From the NCBI GenBank assembly GCA_026709335.1, contig JAPOTE010000062.1, forward strand, positions 1-45,239: a stretch of DNA of 45,239 bases. The letters are read 5' to 3'. The notes beneath the pieces are model-generated. The model saw only the letters and a list, made by a program, of their open reading frames with translations, was not told the origin of the DNA and searched no databases. Positions 26,027 to 35,063 of the stretch are shown here, piece after piece. How positions within the stretch are numbered: position 1 is the stretch's first letter; every line of letters begins with the position of its first letter. Both the position numbers and the translations under genes were made by a program. Origin of the DNA: Bacteroidota bacterium. GTDB taxonomy: Bacteria; Bacteroidota; Rhodothermia; Rhodothermales; Bin80.

Positions 26027-28495
26027 ATGTCGCGCGCGATTAGTGTTGCTCTTCCGATCCCCGTGGACAAGTTGTATTCCTATGAGCTGCCTGGCGAGCT
26101 AGATGGATCTGTTGGGGTTGGATCCCTGGTTCTGGTTCCAGTACGAAAGCGTACCTATACAGGCATTGTCACTGAACTGGATGTGAAGGTTCGTGAAGGT
26201 GTTCAACTCAGAACCGTGCGGGCGGCTGTGAGCGGCGAGCCTCTAATCAATTCTGAAATCCTTCGACTGACCCGCTGGATCTCGCAATATTATGTGTGCT
26301 CGTGGGGAGAAGCTCTCAATGCGGCACTGCCAGCGGGAATTCAGACCAAAGAGCGGATCGTCTATTATCTGGCTTCTGAATCCGCTGCGGACTGGAGAGG
26401 GATTTCTCCCGAGCTGCAGGTGCACCTGATCAAACACCGAAAAACTACACCTGCCAGGCTGAAACGTATTGGGCTTCGGATCCCGGAGCAGGAGATTACA
26501 AAAGCGGAGTCACAGGGGGCTCTACGGCGGATCATCGAGCTGCAAGATCCAACCGTCGGCACCATGACCGGAAAATTTCTCTCCTTTAAACCCGCATTCA
26601 AGACCAGTGCATCCTTGCGTGACCTGATCCCTCAATTTCGCGGAGTTAAACAGAAAGAACTGATCAAAGAGTTGATCAATTCTCTGGATTCCGGAGAGAG
26701 CGAACCTTCGCTGAAAGAGATTCGGAAGGCCTGTGATGCGAACCTGCAAACTTTCAAATCCCTGGAAAAGCGGGGAATTTTTTCGATCGTTCAAAAGAAT
26801 GTCTACAGGATCCCTGAGTGGATGAAATCCAAAGACCTTCCCACCAGCACGGCACCTGAATTTCATCCATATCAGGCCGAAGCGGTGAAGGCGATCAGAG
26901 ATGCGGTGAATACCGAAACCTTCCAGACATTTGCACTTCACGGCGTAACCGGAAGCGGCAAAACCGAGGTCTATTTATCCTCTCTGGAAACGGTTTTCTC
27001 CCTCAACAAGACGGCCATTGTACTTGTACCGGAGATCTCTCTTACCCCGCAAACGGTCCACCGTTTTCGGAGCCGCTTTGGTAATACCGTAGCTGTACTT
27101 CACTCCCGTATGGCAAAAGGAGAGCGCCACGATGTCTGGCAGCTCATTCGAGCAGGCCGTTATCGCGTGGTCATCGGACCGAGATCTGCTGTCTTGGCTC
27201 CTGTAAAAAATCTTGGGTTGATTATCGTTGATGAAGAGCATGACAGTTCCTATAAACAGGGAGAGATGGCCCCTCGCTACCATGCCCGTGATGTTGCCGT
27301 CATGCGTGCAATGAAAGCTGAGTGTGTCTGTGTCCTCGGATCTGCTACCTTATCACTTGAAACGCTGGTCAATGCCAACCAAGGCAAATACACCCTTTTG
27401 TCCATGCCGGATCGTGCCCCTGCCAAGGGGCGCTCGGCCGTCACACTTCCCTCCATTCAAATCATTGACCTTTGCCACGAACGTGAAGAAAATGGACTTG
27501 ACGGTCCTTTGTCTGAACCTCTGATCCAAGCGATCAAAAAACGACTCAATCGGAACGAGCAGGTCATTCTCCTTCAGAATCGTCGTGGTTACGCGCCAAT
27601 TCTTGAATGCCAGAACTGTGGTTTTGTACCGCAATGCGTCGCCTGCAGTGTTTCGATGACCTACCACCAAGGCGACCAGCGATTACGGTGTCATTATTGT
27701 GGCTATTCAAGCCCGGTCCTTGTTAGCTGCCCTAAATGTGGTGCATCAGCATTTGCTCCGATCGGGGCTGGAACTCAGCGTGTCGCAGAAGAACTCGGGG
27801 AGTTGTTCAGGACGGCCAAAATTCTTCGAATGGACCGTGACAGTACACGAACCAAAGATGCACATCATGAAATTCTGAGTGCGTTCGCAGACGGAAAAGC
27901 AGATATTTTGATTGGAACTCAGATGGTTGCCAAGGGCCTTGACTTCGGTCGCGTCACGCTGGTGGGAGTGATCAACTGTGATTTGGGGCTTCGACTACCC
28001 GACTTTCGGAGTGAGGAGAGAACCTTTCAGCTTCTCATGCAGGTGGCCGGGCGCGCTGGACGAGCGGATCTTCCCGGAGAGGTATTATTGCAAACCAAGC
28101 GCCCATTTCATCCAATCTTTTCCTTCCTGCAAGCGCATGATTTCAATGGGTATGCTCAACGTATGATGCAGGATCGACAAAACCTTCTCTACCCTCCATT
28201 CGGGCGTATTGCCGGAATCCAGATACGGGGCGCTCCGAAGCCTGCTGTCCAAAAACTCGCATATGACTGGAGAAGCCTGCTATTGGATCAACTACCTTCC
28301 ACCGTTACGGTATTGGGGCCTGAGCAGACTTATATTGAGCGTGTGGAGCATCAATATCGATACTTCCTGATCATCAAGGCACCGAAAACGTATTTTGATC
28401 TACAACAGCATCTACGTACAATTCTCAAAATTTCCCCTTCAACCGGGCGTGATATTCATGTCTCTGTAAATATTGACGGACTTGAACAAATTTGA
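26027..28495 (+). CDS. priA: Primosomal protein N', replication restart helicase
   Basis: An 822-residue superfamily-2 DNA helicase. The N-terminal 3'-OH binding domain starts ISVALPIPVDKLYSYELPG. Walker A is GVTGSGKTEVYL (about 306), Walker B DEEH (402-405), and the motif III-like VLGSATLS follows. A zinc-binding insertion from about residue 528 has C-x2-C pairs (CQNC, CVAC, CHYC, CPKC). The helicase end has GTQMVAKGLDF and QVAGRAGRAD. Length and order match the family. PriA reloads the replisome at stalled forks. It follows the GNAT gene closely and precedes the SRP RNA. Confidence 0.95.
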   Translation: MSRAISVALPIPVDKLYSYELPGELDGSVGVGSLVLVPVRKRTYTGIVTELDVKVREGVQLRTVRAAVSGEPLINSEILRLTRWISQYYVCSWGEALNAALPAGIQTKERIVYYLASESAADWRGISPELQVHLIKHRKTTPARLKRIGLRIPEQEITKAESQGALRRIIELQDPTVGTMTGKFLSFKPAFKTSASLRDLIPQFRGVKQKELIKELINSLDSGESEPSLKEIRKACDANLQTFKSLEKRGIFSIVQKNVYRIPEWMKSKDLPTSTAPEFHPYQAEAVKAIRDAVNTETFQTFALHGVTGSGKTEVYLSSLETVFSLNKTAIVLVPEISLTPQTVHRFRSRFGNTVAVLHSRMAKGERHDVWQLIRAGRYRVVIGPRSAVLAPVKNLGLIIVDEEHDSSYKQGEMAPRYHARDVAVMRAMKAECVCVLGSATLSLETLVNANQGKYTLLSMPDRAPAKGRSAVTLPSIQIIDLCHEREENGLDGPLSEPLIQAIKKRLNRNEQVILLQNRRGYAPILECQNCGFVPQCVACSVSMTYHQGDQRLRCHYCGYSSPVLVSCPKCGASAFAPIGAGTQRVAEELGELFRTAKILRMDRDSTRTKDAHHEILSAFADGKADILIGTQMVAKGLDFGRVTLVGVINCDLGLRLPDFRSEERTFQLLMQVAGRAGRADLPGEVLLQTKRPFHPIFSFLQAHDFNGYAQRMMQDRQNLLYPPFGRIAGIQIRGAPKPAVQKLAYDWRSLLLDQLPSTVTVLGPEQTYIERVEHQYRYFLIIKAPKTYFDLQQHLRTILKISPSTGRDIHVSVNIDGLEQI

Positions 28496-28517
28496 ATTAA
28501 GGAACCGTCCTGACCTC

Positions 28518-28638
28518 GAAGGGTAGACAGTGCCTGAAGGGTGAGTCCCGTACGGTCAGCTCCCTCTGAACCCCGTCAGGGCCGGAAGGCAGCAGCGGTA
28601 GGAGGTCGTAGCGACGCGATGCGGTCAGCTTACCCTTC
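28518..28638 (+). ncRNA. ffs: Signal recognition particle RNA (4.5S-like, small bacterial type)
   Basis: The conserved SRP domain IV is clear: cccGTCAGGgCCGGAAGGCAGCAgcggta at 28571-28600, with the GGAA tetraloop and the AGCAG internal-loop strand. Outer pairing gaagggta (28518-28525) with taccctt-c (28631-28638) closes a hairpin of about 120 bases. The ends are estimated from this pairing. This RNA binds Ffh and brings ribosomes with signal-carrying chains to the translocon; the translocon gene yajC comes right after it. A T-rich stretch (cttctttgtttt) follows and may help end the transcript. Confidence 0.92.
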
Positions 28639-28670
28639 TTTGTTTTAGCAATCCTTTATCTCATTTATCC

Positions 28671-28985
28671 ATGGACTGGTATTTTATTTATTTACTTCAG
28701 AATGCTCCAGGCCCCTCAGGCCTTGGAGGGCTCGGCTTTTTTTTGCCGCTCATTCTCATCTTCGTAGTATTCTACTTTCTTATCATCCGACCTCAGCAAA
28801 AGCGTGAGAAAAAACGCAAGGCAATGATTGAGGCGATCAGGAAGGGAGACCGAGTGGTCACAGCTGGCGGAATTCACGGAAAGGTTCATCAAGTGGAAGA
28901 CGGTGCGACCAGCGTCTTGCTGGATGTCGATGGAGGAGTCAAACTTCGTATTGAAAAACAATCCATCGCCAGCGTCAAAGAGTAA
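28671..28985 (+). CDS. yajC: Sec translocase accessory subunit YajC
   Basis: A 104-residue inner-membrane protein. One transmembrane helix ([20 protein letters not shown]) is followed by the family mark [13 protein letters not shown] and a small soluble domain: [19 protein letters not shown] and [18 protein letters not shown]. YajC associates with SecDF-YidC and SecYEG. It starts 32 bases after the SRP RNA and stops 10 bases before ribBA. Confidence 0.95.
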   Translation: MDWYFIYLLQNAPGPSGLGGLGFFLPLILIFVVFYFLIIRPQQKREKKRKAMIEAIRKGDRVVTAGGIHGKVHQVEDGATSVLLDVDGGVKLRIEKQSIASVKE

Positions 28986-28995
28986 GTATACCTGA

Positions 28996-30255
28996 ATGGA
29001 TACTCCAGGTACAGACGCATTTGACTCAATTGAGTCTGCCATTAAGGAGATTCGCGGTGGCCGCCTGATAATTGTCGTGGATGACGAGGACCGCGAGAAC
29101 GAGGGCGACTTTGTAGGAGCGGCGACAACGATCACACCGGATCTGGTGAATTTCATGGCCCGTGAAGGCCGCGGGTTGATCTGCACTCCGATGACCGCAG
29201 AGCGCGCTGCATCGCTTGAATTGAACCTGATGGTTGAGGAGAATACAAGTCTTTACAGCACCCCTTTTACAGTATCTGTCGATTATAGTCATGGAACTTC
29301 TACGGGAATCAGCACAGCTGACCGCGCCGCAACCATTCGGGCACTCGCAGATCACACATCCCGGGCAAATGACTTTGCCAGGCCGGGCCATGTATTTCCA
29401 CTCATTGCCCGCGAGGGGGGAGTGCTGAGGCGAACCGGACATACGGAAGCAACCGTTGATCTTGTCCAGCTGGCTGGCTTGCCTCCTGTCGGAGTGCTCG
29501 TCGAGATCATGAATGTGGATGGTACGATGGCACGAACTCCCGAGCTTTTAAGGATTGCACGGGAGCATGAAATGAAAATCATTACCATCAGTGCTCTGGT
29601 TGCCTACCGTATGGCACAAATCTCTCTCATCAAGCGTGTGGCATCTGTACGACTTCCGACCCAATATGGTACATTTAATCTGACTGCCTACGAAGATGCA
29701 TCCAACGGAGATGTTCACCTGGCTCTGTGTATGGGTTCCTGGACATCAGACGAGCCTATATTAACCCGTGTCCACTCTCAGTGTGTGACCGGGGATCTGT
29801 TTGCATCCCTTCGATGTGACTGCGGAGATCAGTTGCATACAGCAATGCGACGGGTTGCCGTTGAGGGAAAAGGCGTCGTGCTGTACATGAAGCAGGAAGG
29901 ACGAGGAATTGGCTTGTTGAATAAGCTGCGAGCCTATCAATTACAGGACCAGGAAGGACTTGACACAGTTGAGGCCAACCTGGCCCTTGGGTTTGACGTG
30001 GATCACCGGGACTACGGCATTGGCTGTCAGATCCTTCGTGACCTGGGAATACGCAAACTGAGATTAATGACGAACAACCCGACCAAGCGCGTTGGCCTGG
30101 ACGGATACGGATTGGAAATCATTGAGAGTATCCCTATTGAGGTTCCAGCCAACCAGGAAAATGCAGCTTATCTGCGTACGAAGCGAGATCGTATGGGACA
30201 TATCCTGCCTAGCCTTGACTCCCAGTCATCCAAGCTTGCCGGGCGAAAACTGTAG
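28996..30255 (+). CDS. ribBA: Bifunctional 3,4-dihydroxy-2-butanone 4-phosphate synthase / GTP cyclohydrolase II
   Basis: A 419-residue riboflavin enzyme. The RibB half (1-~205) has [24 protein letters not shown] and the [20 protein letters not shown] segment. The RibA half (about 210-419) has the zinc site [40 protein letters not shown] and the [10 protein letters not shown] end. Both halves look intact, so it should make both riboflavin precursors from ribulose-5-phosphate and GTP. No FMN riboswitch is seen: only 10 bases separate it from yajC. Confidence 0.95.
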   Translation: MDTPGTDAFDSIESAIKEIRGGRLIIVVDDEDRENEGDFVGAATTITPDLVNFMAREGRGLICTPMTAERAASLELNLMVEENTSLYSTPFTVSVDYSHGTSTGISTADRAATIRALADHTSRANDFARPGHVFPLIAREGGVLRRTGHTEATVDLVQLAGLPPVGVLVEIMNVDGTMARTPELLRIAREHEMKIITISALVAYRMAQISLIKRVASVRLPTQYGTFNLTAYEDASNGDVHLALCMGSWTSDEPILTRVHSQCVTGDLFASLRCDCGDQLHTAMRRVAVEGKGVVLYMKQEGRGIGLLNKLRAYQLQDQEGLDTVEANLALGFDVDHRDYGIGCQILRDLGIRKLRLMTNNPTKRVGLDGYGLEIIESIPIEVPANQENAAYLRTKRDRMGHILPSLDSQSSKLAGRKL

Positions 30256-30281
30256 AACTCTGCTTGAACATGGTGGTGACG

Positions 30282-30298
30282 GCGTGATCTTTTCACGC
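30282..30298 (+). terminator. Weak hairpin after ribBA
   Basis: GCGTGA (30282-30287) pairs with TCACGC (30293-30298) over a 5-base loop, 27 bases after the ribBA stop. It is followed by aaaatct rather than a U-tract, so it is only a possible terminator. Confidence 0.3.
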
Positions 30299-30307
30299 AA
30301 AATCTAA

Positions 30308-30390
30308 GGAGGTTTCCATCAATAAAAGGGATTCATGCCGTACTTCAATATTGAAAAGATTGCTCTGGCTCTTACGCTTCTGAAACCTCC
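30308..30390. repeat. Separated 9-bp inverted repeat with internal palindrome
   Basis: GGAGGTTTC (30308-30316) and GAAACCTCC (30382-30390) are perfect complements, 65 bases apart, and flank the palindrome TTCAATATTGAA (30344-30355). The block sits between ribBA and the GGT-like gene. It could be a folded leader of the latter or chance; no known riboswitch core is recognised. Confidence 0.3.
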
Positions 30391-30503
30391 CCATTTAATG
30401 AACTAAGATTTTAACCGTATTTTGGAGCATTCCTCGCTCTGAGATATCTTCATTGTTCGAGCCTCGCTCTCCACTTTCATTGCTTAGCATTATTATTCTA
30501 CAC

Positions 30504-32336
30504 ATGCTCCTTCGCCGAATCCAACTCGTACTCCTGTGCTGCTTCGCCGTAATGTCTACCCAAGCGCAACGCACAGCAAAACCCGTGCTACACGGACGAC
30601 ACTGGGTAGCAATCACCGGAAAGCCATTGGGGGCCACGGCAGGCGCCATGATCTTTGCAAAAGGAGGAAATGCTGTTGACGCCGCATGTGCCATGCTTGG
30701 AGCTACCAGCACTATGTGGGACGTGTTGAGTTGGGGCGGAGAAACACAGGCACTCATCTATGATCCCAAACAGAAAAAAGTGCTGGGCATCAATGCACTG
30801 GGAGTGGCTCCCACCGGAGCAACTACCGAGTTCTTCAAGAACCAGGAACTGAACTATCCCCCGGAATACGGCCCTCTGGCAGCGGTTACTCCCGGCACCC
30901 CGGGAGGATTAATGGTCATGCTCGCCGAATATGGCACGCTTAGCCTCAAAGATGTCCTGGAACCAAGCATTCAGATGGCCGAAGGATACCCTATTGAGCA
31001 ATCTGCTGTACGATCCATCGAAATTCACGCCGAGCGAATCGCTGGCTGGCCTTACTCAAAATCAGTTTATTTACCCAACACCACTGATAAGAACCAGGCT
31101 CCCAGAGAAGGACAACTTTTCGTTCAAACCGACTTGGCGGAGACACTGCGCAAGCTCATCGAAGCAGAATCTGATGCACTGGAAGCAGGAAAATCGCGGA
31201 AGGAAGCTATTTATGCTGCCTATGATCGCTTTTACAGAGGTGACATCGCCGCAGAAATCGTACGCAGTACCCAGGAACAAGGGGGATTGATTTCTATGGA
31301 GGATCTTGATCAATGGCAGGTACATATAGAGGAGCCGGTCATGACCGATTACAAAGGAATCCAGGTGTACAAGTTGACATCATGGGTCCAGGGGCCTGTT
31401 ATGCTTCAGGCTCTGAATATGCTGGAACCCATGGACCTGAAAGGAATGGGCTACAACAGCACCCGCTATATCCATGCCCTCTATCAAGTAATGAGCCTGG
31501 CGTTTGCGGATCGGGACTTTTACTACGGCGACCCCTATTTCCCTCCTGCAGAGCCCATGGAAGGACTCCTGTCCAAAGAATATGCACAAGCACGGGTAGC
31601 AACCATCAACTGGGATGAAAATGATCCGGCAATCAAGCCGGGAGACCCGTATCCGTTTCAAGGAGAAGAAAACCCTTATCTGCATTACCTGGATCAGTGG
31701 TCAGCAGATACAGAAGAATATGGAAGCAAGGATTCCTATGAATCCGATTTTTACATGGGAACCACCTCTATTCAGGCTGCTGACGCGGAAGGCTGGGTTG
31801 TATCCATCACGCCAAGTGGTGGTTGGATCCCTGCAGTGATTGCCGGAAATACTGGTGTGGGACTAAGCCAGCGAATGCAGAGCTTTGTCCTCGATCCCGC
31901 TGAAAACCCGTACAATTTACCTGAACCGGGTAAACGCCCACGCGCAACCCTGACACCGGGAATGGCGCTTAAAAATGGCTCGCCCTACCTTTCGTTTGCA
32001 GTTCAGGGCGGCGATAGCCAGGATCAGAATTTACTACAGTTCTTTCTGAACATCGTCGAATTCAACATGAACGTACAGGAAGCGGTCGAAGCAGCGAACA
32101 TCAACAGCTTCCAGATGCGAGGCTCCTTCGGAGATCATGAGATCCGCCCCGGACGCCTTCTGCTCCACAACCAAATCCCTGACTGGATCCGGCGTGACCT
32201 TCGAAATATGAAATACAGCTTGACATTCAGTGCCCGTACCAGTGGACCAATTACTGCCATTGAGTTTGATCGGAAGCAGGGAACTATGTGGGGTGGTGCA
32301 AGCGATCATGGAGATGACTATGGCATTGCGTGGTGA
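30504..32336 (+). CDS. Divergent exported gamma-glutamyltransferase-family protein
   Basis: A 610-residue protein. ATG 30504 is chosen because it gives MLLRRIQLVLLCCFAVMSTQ, a signal peptide. The body follows the Ntn-hydrolase GGT plan: GGNAVDAACAMLGATST, AAVTPGTPGGLMVMLAEYG, TDYKGIQVYKLTSWVQGPVM and RPRATLTPGMALKNG. The autocleavage site reads G-T420-T421-S422, so the nucleophile threonine is kept, but the next residue is Ser instead of His in the usual GTTHxS. The loop after it (GGWIPAVIAGNTGVGL) differs from classical GGTs (GSGVVVPGTGI). It probably self-processes and cleaves gamma-glutamyl or related amide bonds in the periplasm; the substrate is unknown. Confidence 0.87.
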   Translation: MLLRRIQLVLLCCFAVMSTQAQRTAKPVLHGRHWVAITGKPLGATAGAMIFAKGGNAVDAACAMLGATSTMWDVLSWGGETQALIYDPKQKKVLGINALGVAPTGATTEFFKNQELNYPPEYGPLAAVTPGTPGGLMVMLAEYGTLSLKDVLEPSIQMAEGYPIEQSAVRSIEIHAERIAGWPYSKSVYLPNTTDKNQAPREGQLFVQTDLAETLRKLIEAESDALEAGKSRKEAIYAAYDRFYRGDIAAEIVRSTQEQGGLISMEDLDQWQVHIEEPVMTDYKGIQVYKLTSWVQGPVMLQALNMLEPMDLKGMGYNSTRYIHALYQVMSLAFADRDFYYGDPYFPPAEPMEGLLSKEYAQARVATINWDENDPAIKPGDPYPFQGEENPYLHYLDQWSADTEEYGSKDSYESDFYMGTTSIQAADAEGWVVSITPSGGWIPAVIAGNTGVGLSQRMQSFVLDPAENPYNLPEPGKRPRATLTPGMALKNGSPYLSFAVQGGDSQDQNLLQFFLNIVEFNMNVQEAVEAANINSFQMRGSFGDHEIRPGRLLLHNQIPDWIRRDLRNMKYSLTFSARTSGPITAIEFDRKQGTMWGGASDHGDDYGIAW

Positions 32337-32580
32337 TTTGTAAGGCCGGTGCATGTATCATAGGGTTGACTGTAGAACACCGAATCTTACTGGAATCAGA
32401 GGTGTACTTCATTATACTCGAGAAAATGACGCAAATCGACATCCTTTCCAGTAGCTTTTCCAGCAAAGCTGTTTCAGGGGCTATTTGATCTACTGACGGA
32501 GATTTCAATTCACCTGAATTCCCCGCACATCTACAAATGCAATGACATTCAGGCAAACATACAGGTAATGGAGTACTCGC

Positions 32581-32841
32581 CTAAAACATTTCTATACTGA
32601 TTTGTAGATCGTCGGTGTCCAATTCAATAGCTCTGTGATCGTCGCGCAAGCGAAAATCTTTAATACTGTCCGGTAAAAACTCCCTCGGAGTGTTCATCTG
32701 GAAAAGTGTGTCAGCGACGACATACCAGTCCTCGGTTGTCAGGTGTACGACAGCTTCCTTACCAGTGGCAACCATTGGAGCATATTGTAAAACTTTATTC
32801 AGGTGCGTAATGCCCTGTTTCTGGTGCAAATTTGGATCCAT
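32581..32841 (-). CDS. Hypothetical 86-residue protein
   Basis: The frame from ATG 32841 has coherent, soluble sequence (LNKVLQYAPMVATGKEAVVH, then TTEDWYVVADTLFQ) and an acidic end LDTDDLQISIEMF. No signal, membrane segment or known motif. It is isolated in a 794-base gap between the GGT-like gene and thyA, and nothing else convincing is in that gap apart from the hairpin before thyA. It could be real or a fortuitous frame. Confidence 0.45.
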   Translation of the reverse strand: MDPNLHQKQGITHLNKVLQYAPMVATGKEAVVHLTTEDWYVVADTLFQMNTPREFLPDSIKDFRLRDDHRAIELDTDDLQISIEMF

Positions 32842-33008
32842 CTGCTTATATCTTAGGTGATTGTTCTTCTAACGCGCATCAACCTAAAATACCCAAAGTA
32901 ATGCTGTTCTATACAGTTTTTCAGAAAAAATTTCTGTCAGCTTGTGTTGATTATTTTTGTGAGCCGACGGAAGCAGGTATAGATTGATGAAAAATCACAC
33001 AAGATTTC

Positions 33009-33043
33009 CTTCTCTGGAACGGATTGTGATCGCTCCAGAGAAG
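33009..33043. promoter_or_regulatory. 10-bp hairpin upstream of thyA
   Basis: CTTCTCTGGA (33009-33018) pairs perfectly with TCCAGAGAAG (33034-33043), loop 15 bases, ending 88 bases before the thyA ATG. A T-rich stretch (ctatttttca) lies about 10-25 bases further on. As the nearest upstream plus-strand gene ends 670 bases away, this may lie in the thyA leader and act as an attenuator, or be an operator. Confidence 0.35.
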
Positions 33044-33130
33044 AGGCTTATGCCCTATTTTTCATTATGAATTTACGGAGCGTCCCGCCCTTTGATTCGT
33101 AGAACTTAACTCGTAAAAGAGTCTTTCCTA

Positions 33131-34024
33131 ATGCATCTTTACTTGGACCTGTTGCGTTATGTTATGGAGAATGGGATGGAGCGCCGTGATCGCACAGGTA
33201 CCGGAACGATCAGCGTTTTCGGATACCAGATGCGCTTTCCTCTGCAGGATGGATTTCCAATTTGTACGACCAAACGTGTATGGTTCAGAGGTTTGGCCTG
33301 TGAGCTCCTCTGGTTCCTGTCCGGCTCCACGAATATCAAGCCACTGGTGGATCAGGGGATTTCAATATGGACTGCATGGCCACTCAAGAATTATCTGCAA
33401 CATCGGAACCTTCACGTACCGTCGTCTGACTCAGAGGAGTGGGCAAAATGCCTTGAAGATTTTGAAAACCTGATTCGCAACGAGCGGGGATTTGCAGATG
33501 CATGGGGAGATTTAGGACCTGTATACGGGAAGCAATGGCGTTCCTTTTGCGATGTGGATCAAATTACATCTGTTATTGACTCCATACGAGAGAATCCATG
33601 GAGCCGCCGACATATCGTAAGTGCCTGGAACCCGAAAGAATTGGATCTGATGGCACTTCCTCCGTGTCACATGTTCTTTCAGTTCTCTGTGATCGCTGAC
33701 CGGCTCTCCTGCCATCTATATATTCGGTCAAATGATCTCTTTTTGGGTGCTCCATTCAATATTGCTCAGTATGCTCTCTTAACACACCTGATCGCACATC
33801 AGACAGGACTTCAGCCGGGAGATCTGATTTACACAATCGGAGATGCACACATCTATCTGAACCATCTTGGTCAGGTGACAGAGCAATTGAAGCGAGAGCC
33901 CTACCCGCTCCCTGAACTGCAAATTCTCAGAAAACCCGCTACACTGTTTGATTATTCGTATGATGACTTTAATCTCATCAAATACAGATATCATCCGGCA
34001 ATCAAAGCTCCGGTAGCTGTCTAA
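33131..34024 (+). CDS. thyA: Thymidylate synthase
   Basis: A 297-residue cytoplasmic enzyme that methylates dUMP to dTMP with methylenetetrahydrofolate. Motifs: [56 protein letters not shown], and the catalytic Cys179 in [17 protein letters not shown]-type region QLPY-equivalent [20 protein letters not shown]. Somewhat longer than E. coli ThyA (264) because of an insertion at about 95-120. It makes dihydrofolate, which FolA, three genes on, recycles. Confidence 0.95.
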   Translation: MHLYLDLLRYVMENGMERRDRTGTGTISVFGYQMRFPLQDGFPICTTKRVWFRGLACELLWFLSGSTNIKPLVDQGISIWTAWPLKNYLQHRNLHVPSSDSEEWAKCLEDFENLIRNERGFADAWGDLGPVYGKQWRSFCDVDQITSVIDSIRENPWSRRHIVSAWNPKELDLMALPPCHMFFQFSVIADRLSCHLYIRSNDLFLGAPFNIAQYALLTHLIAHQTGLQPGDLIYTIGDAHIYLNHLGQVTEQLKREPYPLPELQILRKPATLFDYSYDDFNLIKYRYHPAIKAPVAV

Positions 34025-34050
34025 CCGCTTTCCTGAAACATGATTTTACC

Positions 34051-35058
34051 ATGACATCACGGAGTTCCGGCGAACAGCGAAAGGCTCTTCTACAGGATAT
34101 ATATCAGGAAAACCTAAAACTGTTGGGGCGACCATCTCCTGAGCCACGAAAGAAGACAAAACGAACGGCAGCCCTACTGATTTTATCTCTCATGATCGGG
34201 GGTCTCCTCTTTGTAGGTGTGGGCCTGGAGCAGATGAAGCAGCCTGTCCCTGACGTTCCCTCTGAGCAATTTCTTTCTCCCGAACAGAAAGTCCGCACTT
34301 CTCTCAACAAGATTCCAGATCTTGAACCCGACGATAAAAACCCTCTCCTTTCAAGCGTTTATGGGCTGAATGTGCGAACCATTGCCATCGATCCTGGACA
34401 TGGTGGTTATGATCCCGGTGCAATAGGGCAAGCCGATTTAACCGAAAAAACGCTGACGCTGGATCTTGCTCTTCGACTGGAACGAAGGTTGAAAGCACAT
34501 GGGTTGAATGTGATTCTCACCAGATCACAAGACATCAATGTAAGCCTCCGGGAAAGAGTCGAATATGCAAAAGAGCAACAGGCAGATCTGTTTGTATCCA
34601 TTCATGTCAATTCATTACCCGTGGACACGATTGCATTTATTGAAACGTTTTACTTTAGCCCACGCGCGGACGCACGAATAGAACGCCTGGCTGCCCAGGA
34701 AAACATTAATTCAGGCTACAGTTTTGGTCAATGGCAAAATGATTTTGAAAAAATCAATCGGACCTTAAAAATAGAAGAGAGTCGCCACCTGGCAACATAC
34801 ATTCAGAGGGAGATGGTATCGCATATGAGAAAATTTAACCCAAATCTCCAGGATTGGGGGGCTCGTTCTGGTCCGTTTATGGTTTTGATGAATGCAGGTG
34901 TTCCAGCAGTTTTGGCTGAAGTAACCGCAATTTCGATGCCCGAAGAAGAGCAGCGCCTCTTGAATATTGAATACCGGGAACAGCTTGCTATTGGACTTGA
35001 GTCTGGAATTCTCGCGTATATTTCCGAGAAGAGAAATACTCAAATAACAACGGATTAG
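34051..35058 (+). CDS. N-acetylmuramoyl-L-alanine amidase (Amidase_3), membrane-anchored
   Basis: A 335-residue wall hydrolase. After a basic cytoplasmic N-terminus there is one transmembrane helix (about 40-58, LLILSLMIGGLLFVGVGLE). The Amidase_3 domain starts near 108: zinc ligands H117 in IDPGHGGYDPG, E132 in LTEKTL, H185 in SIHVNS; catalytic E290 in VLAEVTAIS. No AMIN or SPOR domain is present. It cuts the amide between MurNAc and the stem peptide, as in cell separation. It lies between thyA and the MamK-like gene, 5 bases before the latter, so the two are co-transcribed; a wall-cytoskeleton link is possible. Confidence 0.92.
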   Translation: MTSRSSGEQRKALLQDIYQENLKLLGRPSPEPRKKTKRTAALLILSLMIGGLLFVGVGLEQMKQPVPDVPSEQFLSPEQKVRTSLNKIPDLEPDDKNPLLSSVYGLNVRTIAIDPGHGGYDPGAIGQADLTEKTLTLDLALRLERRLKAHGLNVILTRSQDINVSLRERVEYAKEQQADLFVSIHVNSLPVDTIAFIETFYFSPRADARIERLAAQENINSGYSFGQWQNDFEKINRTLKIEESRHLATYIQREMVSHMRKFNPNLQDWGARSGPFMVLMNAGVPAVLAEVTAISMPEEEQRLLNIEYREQLAIGLESGILAYISEKRNTQITTD

Positions 35059-35063
35059 TTAGT

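Noticed and set aside
32284-32556. 90-codon minus frame after the GGT-like gene
   Set aside because: His/Cys-rich low-quality sequence that runs into the GGT coding end; no support.
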